Both the position numbers and the translations under genes were made by a program. From DASSFG01 sp035547915 (lineage in GTDB: Bacteria; Planctomycetota; Planctomycetia; Pirellulales; JAICIG01): a DNA stretch of 64,000 bases. The stretch lies in the NCBI GenBank assembly GCA_035547915.1, contig DASZTS010000116.1, forward strand, positions 1 to 64,000, given 5' to 3'. The notes below the pieces were generated by a model that saw only the letters and a program-made list of their open reading frames with translations, did not search any database and was not told where the DNA came from. Below are positions 51,494-60,006 of the stretch, piece after piece; the stretch's first letter is position 1; each line of letters starts with the position of its first letter.

Positions 51494-52534
51494 GTGCGCA
51501 CCGAAGCAGCCGTCCTCGTCGAATTGAACCGCCCTCTGCGCCACGCTCAGCTCGAGCTACCCGCGCTCAAGCCGGGTCAGGTACTGGTGGAAGTCGCCTA
51601 TAGTGGTGTCTGCCACAGCCAGTTACACGAACTGCGCGGACGGCGCGGCGCCGACCGTTTTTTGCCGCATACGCTCGGGCATGAAGGCTCGGGCACCGTG
51701 CTGGCGGTCGGCGACGGCGTGAGCAAGGTGCGGCCAGGCGATCGGGTGGTGCTCACCTGGATCAAGGGCCGTGGCGCCGAAGTTCCCGCGACGGTCTATC
51801 ACGACGGCGCGACGGCGATCAATTCTGGCGCTCTCAGCACTTTCATGCGGCATACGATCACTTGCGAAAATCGCGTTGTGCCGCTGGATGACGAGATCCC
51901 CTTGCGCGAGGCGGCGCTGCTCGGCTGTGCGGTGCCGACCGGCGCCGGCATGGTCTGCACGGCGGCAAATATGGCTCCCGGCAGCAGCCTGGCGGTGTTC
52001 GGCGTGGGAGGCATCGGCCTCAGTGCCCTGCTGGCCGCCCGGGCGCTCGGCGCGCAACCGCTGATCGCGGTCGACGTAGTCGACGCAAAGCTCGCCGAAG
52101 CCTCGCGGCTGGGGGCGACCCATGCCGTCAACGCGCACAAATGCGACCCCCTTTCCGCGATCCTCGAGATAACCGGCGGCAAGGGGGTCGACTACGCCAT
52201 CGAATCGGCGGGGCGTCGTGAGACCATGGAGGCGGCCTTTCGCTCGGTGAGGAATCAGGGAGGGCTTTGCGTGCTGGCGGGCAACTTACCGCACGGCGAA
52301 CAGATTTCGATCGACCCCTACGATTTAATCCGCGGCAAGCGGGTGATGGGGACTTGGGGGGGTGAAACCCGGCCTGACGACGATATCCCACTCTTTGCTG
52401 GCTGGTTTGCGGAAGGCCGTTTGCCGTTGGCCGAATTGATTTCACACGAGTATCCACTCGAGGAGATCAATTCGGCCCTGCTCGACCTGGAACAGGGGTG
52501 CGTGAGCCGCGCTTTGATCAGGATGGCCGCTTGA
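51494..52534 (+). CDS. Zinc-dependent (MDR) dehydrogenase
   Basis: A 346-residue medium-chain dehydrogenase starting with GTG, 3 bp after the methyltransferase. It has the catalytic zinc ligand region AYSGVCHSQLHEL (Cys), PHTLGHEGSGTVLAVGDGVS (His-Glu) and LLGCAVPTGAGMV (second Cys), and the NAD motif VFGVGGIGLSALLAAR. The four-cysteine structural-zinc loop normally found around residues 90-115 is absent: that part reads VVLTWIKGRGAEVPATVYHD. This is like class-III-related sorbitol or threonine-type enzymes without the structural metal. In the cluster it could reduce or oxidise a keto group on the sugar or on a side chain. Confidence 0.85.
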   Translation: MRTEAAVLVELNRPLRHAQLELPALKPGQVLVEVAYSGVCHSQLHELRGRRGADRFLPHTLGHEGSGTVLAVGDGVSKVRPGDRVVLTWIKGRGAEVPATVYHDGATAINSGALSTFMRHTITCENRVVPLDDEIPLREAALLGCAVPTGAGMVCTAANMAPGSSLAVFGVGGIGLSALLAARALGAQPLIAVDVVDAKLAEASRLGATHAVNAHKCDPLSAILEITGGKGVDYAIESAGRRETMEAAFRSVRNQGGLCVLAGNLPHGEQISIDPYDLIRGKRVMGTWGGETRPDDDIPLFAGWFAEGRLPLAELISHEYPLEEINSALLDLEQGCVSRALIRMAA

Positions 52535-52635
52535 CGGGCCACGAATGCCCTTGAACGGAATGGTCAAAATCGGTACATCTCAGCCGATTTCGCACAGTTC
52601 CTCTCTCGCCCCCCGTCGCTGGATATGAGCATCGC

Positions 52636-54198
52636 ATGGGCCCTCGCAAGATCGTTCCCCTGGAAGAATTGGCCCGCATCCTGGCCGACGAGCGCGCGGC
52701 CGGGCGGCGAATCGTCCACTGCCACGGCGTGTTTGATCTGCTGCACGTCGGCCATCTCAGGCATTTCCAGCAAGCCAAGAAACTCGGTGACATCCTCGTC
52801 GTCACGTTGACGCCCGACGAGTTCGTCAACAAGGGAGTGGGACGTCCGGCCTTCGGCCAGGTGCTGCGGGCCGAGTTCATCGCCGCGCTCGAGCCGGTCG
52901 ATTACGTGTCGATCAATCATTGGCCGACCGCCGTCGACACGATTCGCATGCTACGACCGCACGTGTTCGCGAAGGGGAGCGAATTTCGCGACCTGAACGA
53001 CACGATCGGCCACGTATCGAAGGAAAGCGAAGCGATTCAGGACATCGGCGGCGAAATGGCCTTCACCGACGATTTGACGTTCAGCTCGTCGGCACTCATC
53101 AATCAGTACCTGTCGCAGTTTCCCGACCAGGTGCGGCAGTATCTGCATGACTTTGCTCGCCGTCACAGCCCCGATCAGATACTTCGCCCGCTACGTGACA
53201 GCGAGCGGTTGAAGGTGCTGGTAATCGGTGAAACCATCATCGACGAATACGTCTATTGCGAAGCGATGGGTAAGTCGGGCAAAGAACCTGTGCTGGCCAC
53301 GCGACTGCTGGACGCCCAGCGTTACGCGGGCGGTGTACTGGCATGTGCCAACCACCTGGCGGGTTTTTGTCAGAACGTCGATATGTTGACGTTTCTGGGC
53401 GAGGGCGGTGACGAAGAATTGTTCGTGCGCGGTTCCTTGAAGCCGAATGTCAACCCGCTCTTCGTGTACAAGTCCGATTCCCCGACCATCGTCAAGAAGA
53501 GATACGTCGAAAAGTACCTCGGTCAAAAGCTGTTCGAGGTCTATTCGATGAACGATACGCCGCTCGCCGACGAAACCGACGCCGAATTGTGCGATCTGCT
53601 CGCCTCGCGGTTGCCGGATTACGATCTGGTGGTCGTGGCCGATTACGGTCACGGACTCTTGACGCCGCAGGCGATCGCTCTGTTGTCGCGCGAGGCCCCG
53701 CTGTTGTGCGTCAACACGCAATCGAACGCCGGGAATCACGGATTCAACATGATCTCGAAGTATCCGCGCGCCGATTACGTCTGCCTGGCGCAGCGCGAGT
53801 TTGCTTTGGAGACCCGCGATCAACGGCTCTCGCCGCAGGCCATGCTGCAACACGTGGCCGAACGGCTCGCCTGTCGTCGCGTGATGATGACGCAAGGCAA
53901 GTACGGTGCCCTGTTCTATACGGCGCCCCAAAAATTCGACCAGGTACCGGCCTTTGCCACGCAGGTCGTCGATCGCGTGGGCGCCGGCGATGCGGTGCTT
54001 TCGATCACGGCGCTGTGCGTCGCGGCCGAGGCGCCGGCCGAGGTCGTGGCCTTCATCGGCAATGTCGTGGGTGCCCAGGCCGTGACCATCATGGGTAATC
54101 AGCGGTCGATCGAGCGGGTTGGCCTTTTCCGTCATATCGAGTGCCTCTTGAAAACGCATGACGCCTCGCCGGCGGCCTCCTTGAAGGCGGCTGCTTGA
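52636..54198 (+). CDS. Cytidylyltransferase-PfkB kinase fusion (HldE-like, reversed domain order)
   Basis: A 520-residue two-domain protein. The N-terminal domain (about 1-155) is a nucleotidyltransferase: CHGVFDLLHVGHLRHFQQAK (HxGH-type motif), VTLTPDEFVNKGVGRPAFGQ. The C-terminal domain (about 190-500) is a PfkB/ribokinase-type sugar kinase: KVLVIGETIIDEYVY, AGGVLACANHLAGF, LVVVADYGHGLLT and VVDRVGAGDAVLSITAL (the anion-hole GAGD). Both halves resemble HldE, which phosphorylates heptose 7-phosphate and activates it as ADP-heptose, but in HldE the kinase comes first. Here the order is reversed, suggesting an independent fusion. The product would be an NDP-heptose-like sugar. Part of the plus-strand glycan cluster; 25 bp before the next gene. 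Confidence 0.85.
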   Translation: MGPRKIVPLEELARILADERAAGRRIVHCHGVFDLLHVGHLRHFQQAKKLGDILVVTLTPDEFVNKGVGRPAFGQVLRAEFIAALEPVDYVSINHWPTAVDTIRMLRPHVFAKGSEFRDLNDTIGHVSKESEAIQDIGGEMAFTDDLTFSSSALINQYLSQFPDQVRQYLHDFARRHSPDQILRPLRDSERLKVLVIGETIIDEYVYCEAMGKSGKEPVLATRLLDAQRYAGGVLACANHLAGFCQNVDMLTFLGEGGDEELFVRGSLKPNVNPLFVYKSDSPTIVKKRYVEKYLGQKLFEVYSMNDTPLADETDAELCDLLASRLPDYDLVVVADYGHGLLTPQAIALLSREAPLLCVNTQSNAGNHGFNMISKYPRADYVCLAQREFALETRDQRLSPQAMLQHVAERLACRRVMMTQGKYGALFYTAPQKFDQVPAFATQVVDRVGAGDAVLSITALCVAAEAPAEVVAFIGNVVGAQAVTIMGNQRSIERVGLFRHIECLLKTHDASPAASLKAAA

Positions 54199-54223
54199 AG
54201 AGGGTTCGGCTGGAAGGATTCCG

Positions 54224-55234
54224 ATGCCAGAGCGATGGTCGGTGTTGGTTACCGGTGGTGCAGGATATGTCGGCTCGGTGTTGACGCCGAAGCTGCTGGC
54301 CGCGGGGCATAAGGTGCGCGTCCTCGACGCCTATTATTTCGGCGAACAGTCGCTGGCCGGCGTGCGCGGACATGCCAATCTGAGCGAGATCAAAGGCGAT
54401 CTGCGCGACCAGGCGACGGTCGAGGGAGCGCTGGTCGGTTGCGACGCAGTGATTCACCTGGCCTGCATCTCCAATGATCCGAGCTTCGAACTCGATCCGG
54501 ATCTGGGCCGCTCGATCAACTACGACGCCTTTCTGCCGCTGGTGCGGCTCTCCAAACGCCGCGGTGTGCGGCGGTTCATCTACGCCTCGTCGTCCAGCGT
54601 CTACGGCATCAAGCAGGAAGAGAATGTCACGGAAGATTTGCCGCTAGAACCCTTGACGGACTATTCGAAGTACAAAGCCCTCTGCGAAGACATCCTTCTG
54701 GCGGAGCGGCAACCCGGCTTCACGACGCTTATCGTTCGGCCGGCAACGGTCTGCGGTTATTCACCCCGGCTGCGGCTCGATCTGTCGGTCAATATCCTGA
54801 CGAACTTGGCGTACAACAAACGCGAGATCACCGTCTTCGGCGGATCACAACGCCGGCCGAATTTACATATCGAAGACATGACGGACCTATACGTCGCCGC
54901 CCTGAAGTGGCCAGCCGAAAAGATTGACGGCAAGATCTACAACGCCGGCTGGCAGAATTTGTCGATCCGCCAGATCGCCGAATTGGTCCAGGCGGAAGTC
55001 GGCGACGATGTACGGATCGTCACGTCGCCCAGTGATGACCTCCGCTCGTATCATATCTCCTCGCAGAAGATCGAGCGCGAGCTCGGTTGGGCACCGCGGC
55101 ACACGGTGCCCGATGCCGTCCGCGATCTGCTTCGCGCCTTTCAAGCCGGTAAGATCCCAAACTCGCTGGCCGATCACCGCTATTTCAATATCAAGACGAT
55201 GCAAGCCTTGCTCGCCCAACGGCGCGCAGCCTGA
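54224..55234 (+). CDS. NAD-dependent sugar epimerase/reductase
   Basis: A 336-residue extended SDR: VLVTGGAGYVGSVLTPKLL (GxxGxxG), VIHLACISNDPSFELDP, FIYASSSSVYGIKQEEN, DYSKYKALCEDIL (YxxxK) and the C-terminal RRPNLHIEDMTDLYVAALK. It is of the UDP-glucose 4-epimerase/heptose-epimerase type, and in the presence of an HldE-like protein could act as the heptose epimerase. Last gene of the cluster. The 236 bp after it, up to the DJ-1 gene, hold nothing recognisable. Confidence 0.85.
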   Translation: MPERWSVLVTGGAGYVGSVLTPKLLAAGHKVRVLDAYYFGEQSLAGVRGHANLSEIKGDLRDQATVEGALVGCDAVIHLACISNDPSFELDPDLGRSINYDAFLPLVRLSKRRGVRRFIYASSSSVYGIKQEENVTEDLPLEPLTDYSKYKALCEDILLAERQPGFTTLIVRPATVCGYSPRLRLDLSVNILTNLAYNKREITVFGGSQRRPNLHIEDMTDLYVAALKWPAEKIDGKIYNAGWQNLSIRQIAELVQAEVGDDVRIVTSPSDDLRSYHISSQKIERELGWAPRHTVPDAVRDLLRAFQAGKIPNSLADHRYFNIKTMQALLAQRRAA

Positions 55235-55470
55235 TCGTCGAACTCGGCCAGCACGGCGCTTGCATGTGGGTGGGCGTTCGATTTGCGCACGCGGCGTGAG
55301 CCGTGCCCTTCTGCGCAGCGGCAGGCTCGGGTGCACATCATTTGGCTGTTTTCCGCCAAGATGCCGGCCGATCTACAGCATTCAATCCGACGCTGTAGAA
55401 TGTCGACGGCGGCACCTGGGCCGCATGCTCTCTCTGGCTGCTCGGTACCGTAAAGAAAAGGAACCCATCG

Positions 55471-56058
55471 ATGTCCAAACCATCGAAACGCATCTTGCTG
55501 CTCGCGGGCGATTTCGTCGAAGACTACGAGATCATGGTCCCCTATCAGATGCTGCTCCTCGTCGGGCACCAGGTCGACGCAGTGTGCCCTGATAAAAAGG
55601 CCGGCGAGACGGTGGCCACGGCCGTGCACGACTTCGAGGGCGACCAGACCTACACGGAGAAGAGGGGACACCGCTTTCGACTGAACGCCGATTTTGCGAC
55701 GGTGAAGGCCGACGCCTACGACGGGCTCGTTATTCCCGGTGGCCGGGCACCGGAATATCTGCGGCTCAACCCGCGCGTCATCGAGATCGTGCGGCAATTC
55801 GCGAACGCCCGCAAGCCGATCGCGGCGATTTGCCACGCAGCCCAACTGCTTGCGGCGGCCGGAGTGCTCAAGGGCCGCGCCTGTACGGCCTATCCTGCCA
55901 TCAAGCCCGACGTCGCGGCCTGTGGCGGTACCTGGGTCGAGCCGAGCGCGGGGCTCGATAGTGCGCACGTCGACGGAAACCTTGTTACCGCGCCGGCCTG
56001 GCCCGCACATCCCGCTTGGATGCGGGCATTTTTGGAGGTGCTGGGAACGCCCGTGTAA
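55471..56058 (+). CDS. DJ-1/PfpI-family intracellular protein
   Basis: A 195-residue protein of the DJ-1/PfpI group, closer to the typical PfpI/YhbO type than the one at 25939: RILLLAGDFVEDYEIM, YDGLVIPGGRAPEYL, and the nucleophile PIAAICHAAQLLAAAGVL (Cys about residue 112), with ACTAYPAIKPDVAACGGTWV after it. AAGGAA upstream supports this start. Members of this group deglycate or hydrolyse reactive carbonyl species or act as small proteases; substrate unknown. It converges on the GATase-like gene, with element copy 4 between. Confidence 0.9.
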   Translation: MSKPSKRILLLAGDFVEDYEIMVPYQMLLLVGHQVDAVCPDKKAGETVATAVHDFEGDQTYTEKRGHRFRLNADFATVKADAYDGLVIPGGRAPEYLRLNPRVIEIVRQFANARKPIAAICHAAQLLAAAGVLKGRACTAYPAIKPDVAACGGTWVEPSAGLDSAHVDGNLVTAPAWPAHPAWMRAFLEVLGTPV

Positions 56059-56240
56059 GTAGCGATCCGTTGCGAGACCGTTGACCGCTATCCAAGAACC
56101 AGCGTTGCAGCAGCCCGCCCTCTTTGCCCGTTCTCGGACAGGCTCTCTATGTGCGGATACCACAAGGACACAAAGAGCGCGAGGCCGGTCGAACGGCTTC
56201 GTGTCTTTGTGTCCTTGTGGACTTCTCGACCTGCCGGAAC

Positions 56241-56344
56241 TAAGAGCAACCGACAAAACCGGATCGAGCTTCACAAAATCGGCGTTTCACGGCCGATTTT
56301 TTGCCCGCGGCGCTCCGGCTTCCGGGTTTTGTCAGCCGCTCTAA
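56241..56344 (-). repeat. MITE-like palindromic element, copy 4
   Basis: Element proper 56244-56341 (98 bp), flanked by TAA on the plus strand at 56241-56243 and 56342-56344 (TTA when read with the element). Ends GAGCAACCGACAAAACCGG and, on the complementary strand, GAGCGGCTGACAAAACCC. Inner hairpin as in copy 1. Its inner-most right base and the TSD overlap the TAG stop codon (56341-56343) of the minus-strand gene; removing the element in silico restores TAG. Inverted with respect to copies 2 and 3. Confidence 0.9.
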
Positions 56345-57087
56345 GCCACCAACCGCATCGCACCGGAGTCGGCGCGGATGCCGTCGACGAATTCCTCGAA
56401 AATACGCAGGTCGAGGGCGCTGGCCGAATCACTTTCGGGATGGAACTGCGTGCCGATCGCGAACCAATCGCTCTGGGTGCTCTCGATGGCTTCGATCACG
56501 CCATCGGGACAACGGGCCGTGACCGCGAAGCCGGGCGCCACCTCGTCGATCGCCATGTGGTGCAGGCTGTTGACGCGGATTTCGCCCTCGCCGTAGACGC
56601 GCTCCATGAGCGAGCCGGGCACGACTTCCAAGGCATGCCGATGAGCGGCGTCGAGCGCATCGCGGTGCGGCAGGGCCTTGGGCAGATCCTCGGGAATGTG
56701 CAAGAACAGGTTTCCGCCTTCGTGAACGTTGAGCAACTGCATGCCCACGCCGATTCCGAACACGGGCATGCGGCGCTCCGAAACGTGCTTCATCAGGCGG
56801 CGATCGAACGCCTCGCGGCGGCTGTCGAGTGTTCGGACAGACGGGTGCAGCATGAAGCCGTCACGGCGCGGGTCGAGGTCGGCGCCACCGACCAAAACCA
56901 CTCCATCCAGCAGGTCGAGGATGCGGACAAGGTCGGCCTCGTCGGTCAGCGGCGGAATGACGAGCGGCACCCCTCCCGCACGTGTGACCGAGTCATAGTA
57001 ACCGGCGCAGAGGTAACTGAAAGCCGGCGAGTCCTTCTTGGACGCGCGAAAATCCGCATTCAGTCCGATCAACGGTTTCGACTGCAT
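56341..57087 (-). CDS. Class-I glutamine-amidotransferase-like protein without nucleophilic Cys
   Basis: A 248-residue protein of the gamma-glutamyl-GABA-hydrolase (PuuD)/GATase-1 family. AAGGAGAG upstream fixes the start at MQSKPLIGLNADF. Family landmarks: VTRAGGVPLVIPPLTDEADL, DGVVLVGGADLDPRRDGF and IGTQFHPESDSAS with the His and Glu of the triad. In the nucleophile elbow the family has GICRGMQ, but here it is VFGIGVGMQLLNV, with Gly at the Cys position. It therefore cannot hydrolyse gamma-glutamyl amides by the classic mechanism and may be a ligand-binding pseudo-enzyme. Its TAG stop coincides with palindromic element copy 4. Confidence 0.82.
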   Translation of the reverse strand: MQSKPLIGLNADFRASKKDSPAFSYLCAGYYDSVTRAGGVPLVIPPLTDEADLVRILDLLDGVVLVGGADLDPRRDGFMLHPSVRTLDSRREAFDRRLMKHVSERRMPVFGIGVGMQLLNVHEGGNLFLHIPEDLPKALPHRDALDAAHRHALEVVPGSLMERVYGEGEIRVNSLHHMAIDEVAPGFAVTARCPDGVIEAIESTQSDWFAIGTQFHPESDSASALDLRIFEEFVDGIRADSGAMRLVA

Positions 57088-57622
57088 TTCCCACTCTCCT
57101 TGGACAGATCCTTGTCCTGCTAACGGGTACGGAACGAACCGATGTCGAGGCGGTCGATACGCCGGAGCGAGGAGGAGATGTCGCGGTCTGACTGCCGACC
57201 AGCCGGATACGGCCGGCTGGCCGAGCAACCCATACCTGACGGAATTGAGTCACGCGAAGATTTGGCTTCGTGAGTCATCCTTGACACCACCACAGCGTGA
57301 ACGCGGCTGGCCGCGGCTTTCACGTCCCGTCTTGGGCACAGCGCCGGAGCAACTTAGGCGGAACCTATTGGCCTCGAAATCCCTGAGACGAACATTTCGC
57401 CCACCTGTCTGCCGTGCATGGCAGACGACGGTTTGCCTTTATAAGGATGCCTGGCGAAAACGCAACCAAATCCCGTATTTTGCGGTCAAAGTTGGCGCCG
57501 ACCACAAGATGCTGTGCTAGCACCGGTAATGCTAGCGACGAATCGCATCGCGGCGGGTGCTGTTCGGCCCGGTGATTTCGGGGCAAATTCGCGCGGGCGA
57601 AGATCGGTCGTGATCAGAGGTT
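57088..57622. other. Intergenic region between GATase-like gene and hemL
   Basis: About 535 bp with no convincing gene. It is upstream of the amidotransferase-like gene and downstream of hemL, both on the minus strand, so it should hold a promoter and a terminator, neither identified with confidence. Confidence 0.35.
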
Positions 57623-58915
57623 CTACCCGATCTTTCGCAATACTTCTCTCGCCGCCGCGACGGTACGATCGACGTCCTGGGCTGTGTGCGCGACGGAGAG
57701 AAAAAGGGCCTCGTACTGGCTGCACGGCATGTAGATCCCCTCATCGATCAATCCCCAGAAATAACGAGCGAATCGCTGCGTATCGCACCGGCCCGCATCC
57801 GTCCAGCAGGTCACCGGTCCGGGATGGAAAAAGAGCGTCAACATGCTTCCCACGCGCGCCGTGGCGTGAGGCAGGCCGGCCTCGCGAGCAGCCGTCGCCA
57901 GCCCCCCTTCCAGCCGGGCGCCCAAGGTTTCGAGAAGCTCGTAGGGCGGATCGTCGCGCAGCTCCTTTAGCGTCGCAATACCGGCGGCGGTCGCCAATGG
58001 ATTGCCGGAGAGCGTGCCGGCCTGAAACACCTTTCCGACCGGTAGGATGTGGTCCATGATCTCGGCACGGCCCCCGAAGGCGCCGACGGGCAGCCCGCCA
58101 CCGACAATCTTTCCGAGCGTCGTCAGGTCGGGCACGATTCCGAACCGTGATTGTGCTCCGCCGTAGGCCACGCGGAATCCGGTCATCACCTCATCGAAGA
58201 TCAGCAGCGCGCCGGCCCGCTTCGTCTCGTCCCGCAATGCTTGCAGGAATTCGCCGGTGGGAACAACACAACCCATATTTCCGACGACCGGCTCGACGAT
58301 GACGCCGGCGATGCGCTGTCCGTGTTCGGCGAAGGCGCGTTCCAAGCCGCCAGCGTCGTTGTACTGCAACACGAGGGTGTCTTGCGTGGTGCCCCGCGTC
58401 ACGCCGGGCGAGTTCGGCGCGCCCAGGGTCGCCGCGGAGCTGCCGGCGGCCACCAGCAGGCTATCGACGTGGCCGTGATAGTTGCCCGCAAACTTGACGA
58501 TCACGTCTCGACCCGTGAAACCGCGCGCGAGGCGAATCGCGCTCATCGTCGCTTCGGTGCCCGAGCTGACCAGCCGTACTTTCTCGATCGACGGGATGGC
58601 CTGCACGATCAAGCCGGCCAGCTCGCTTTCGGCCTCGGTCGGCGCGCCGAAGCTCGTGCCGCGGCCGATAGCCTCGGCCAGCGCCGCGGTGACACGCGGA
58701 TGTGCGTGACCCAGGATCAGGGCTCCCCACGAGCCGATGTAGTCGAGATAGCGGTTGCCGTCGAGGTCGACGAGGTAGGCCCCCTCGCCGCGCGCGATGA
58801 AGAGCGGCTCGCCGCCTACCCCCCCGAAGGCCCGCGCCGGACTATTCACACCGCCCGGAATCCGCTCTTTTGCCCGGGCAAAGGCCCGGCGGCTCAGTTC
58901 TCGTCTTTCAGCCAC
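57623..58915 (-). CDS. hemL: Glutamate-1-semialdehyde 2,1-aminomutase
   Basis: A 430-residue PLP enzyme of the C5 haem pathway, converting glutamate-1-semialdehyde to 5-aminolevulinate. Signature elements: GGVNSPARAFGGVGGEP, LDYIGSWGALILGHAHP, SSGTEATMSAIRLARGFTGR, LLIFDEVMTGFRVAYGGAQ (PLP-binding Asp) and LTTLGKIVGGGLPVGAFGG (PLP lysine). Start is GTG at 58915, which overlaps the end of hemB by 22 bp, so the two are translationally coupled. Length equals the family norm. Presence implies tRNA-dependent ALA synthesis (GltX/HemA elsewhere). Confidence 0.96.
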   Translation of the reverse strand: MAERRELSRRAFARAKERIPGGVNSPARAFGGVGGEPLFIARGEGAYLVDLDGNRYLDYIGSWGALILGHAHPRVTAALAEAIGRGTSFGAPTEAESELAGLIVQAIPSIEKVRLVSSGTEATMSAIRLARGFTGRDVIVKFAGNYHGHVDSLLVAAGSSAATLGAPNSPGVTRGTTQDTLVLQYNDAGGLERAFAEHGQRIAGVIVEPVVGNMGCVVPTGEFLQALRDETKRAGALLIFDEVMTGFRVAYGGAQSRFGIVPDLTTLGKIVGGGLPVGAFGGRAEIMDHILPVGKVFQAGTLSGNPLATAAGIATLKELRDDPPYELLETLGARLEGGLATAAREAGLPHATARVGSMLTLFFHPGPVTCWTDAGRCDTQRFARYFWGLIDEGIYMPCSQYEALFLSVAHTAQDVDRTVAAAREVLRKIG

Positions 58916-59931
58916 GTTGCTACGTCCCGCGCCCAGTAAGTAAGGATGATCTCCGCGCCGGCCCGTTGGATGGCCGTCAGCGATTCGAGCACGGTTTGCC
59001 GTTCGTCGAGCCAGCCGCGCGCCGCGGCGGCTTTGACCATGCTGTACTCGCCGGACACGTTATATGCAGCCAGCGGAACGCCCGCAAACCGTTGCCGCAC
59101 GGCCGCGATGATGTCCAGATAGGCGAGCGCCGGCTTGACCATGACCAGATCGGCGCCCTCGGCCAGGTCGAGTTCGACTTCGCGCAGCGCCTGACCGGCG
59201 GCAGTCGCGGGGTCCATCTGGTAGCTGCGCCGATCACCGAACCGTGGCGCGCTTTCAGCGGCATCGCGAAAGGGGCCATAGAAGGCGCTGGCGTACTTGG
59301 CGGCATAGCTCATGATCGGCACGTCGGTAAAGCCCGCCTCGTCCAGGCCGTGGCGGATCGCGCCGACCATGCCATCCATCATGCCGCTGGGGGCGATCAG
59401 ACCACTGCCGGCCCGCGCGTGGCTGACGGCCTGCCGGGCGAGCAGATCGAGCGTTGCGTCATTGTCGACGTCGGAAGTGCCATTCCTCTCGTGCAACACG
59501 CCGCAATGTCCATGGTCTGTGTATTCGCAGAAGCAGACGTCGGTCATGACCAGCAATCCCGGTGCGGCCGCCTTCGCCACGCGCACCGCGTCCTGAATGA
59601 TTCCTTCGTCGCAGCACGCGTCACTTCCGAGTGGGTCCTTTTCGTCGGGAATGCCGAACAACAGGATGCCGCCCAAGCCAAGCGTGGCGAGCCGTGAGAC
59701 TTCCTCACCGAATAGGTCGAGCGACGATTGGTACTGGCCAGGCATGGCACCGATTTCTTGCTTGATGCCGCGGCCGCGCCGCACAAAGAGGGGTTGCACG
59801 AGGGTCGACGGCGTCAATCGCACCGCCTGTACCAGCGTGCGGACGCGGGCGTCGTATCTCAGCCGCCGCAACCGAGTAGTGGGAAAGCCAGGGGTCGTTG
59901 CCGCGTCGGCGGCGAGCGGGTCCTTAGTCAT
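58894..59931 (-). CDS. hemB: Porphobilinogen synthase (delta-aminolevulinate dehydratase)
   Basis: A 345-residue enzyme that condenses two 5-aminolevulinate molecules to porphobilinogen, the step after HemL. Start at MTKDPLAADA; a longer frame reaches 60000 but lacks family sequence. Zn-type active site: DVCFCEYTDHGHCGVL (Cys-x-Cys...Cys). Schiff-base lysines in SYAAKYASAFYGPFRDA and DLVMVKPALAYLDI, and PLAAYNVSGEYSMVKAAAA close to the C-terminus. First gene of the hemB-hemL pair; consecutive enzymes of one pathway. Confidence 0.96.
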   Translation of the reverse strand: MTKDPLAADAATTPGFPTTRLRRLRYDARVRTLVQAVRLTPSTLVQPLFVRRGRGIKQEIGAMPGQYQSSLDLFGEEVSRLATLGLGGILLFGIPDEKDPLGSDACCDEGIIQDAVRVAKAAAPGLLVMTDVCFCEYTDHGHCGVLHERNGTSDVDNDATLDLLARQAVSHARAGSGLIAPSGMMDGMVGAIRHGLDEAGFTDVPIMSYAAKYASAFYGPFRDAAESAPRFGDRRSYQMDPATAAGQALREVELDLAEGADLVMVKPALAYLDIIAAVRQRFAGVPLAAYNVSGEYSMVKAAAARGWLDERQTVLESLTAIQRAGAEIILTYWARDVATWLKDEN

Positions 59932-60006
59932 ACATCTCGCTTGCGGTGGTAACTTGGGAGCGGAGGAACAGGGCCAGCCCACTCGTCGAGACGCACTCAC
60001 GGTGTG

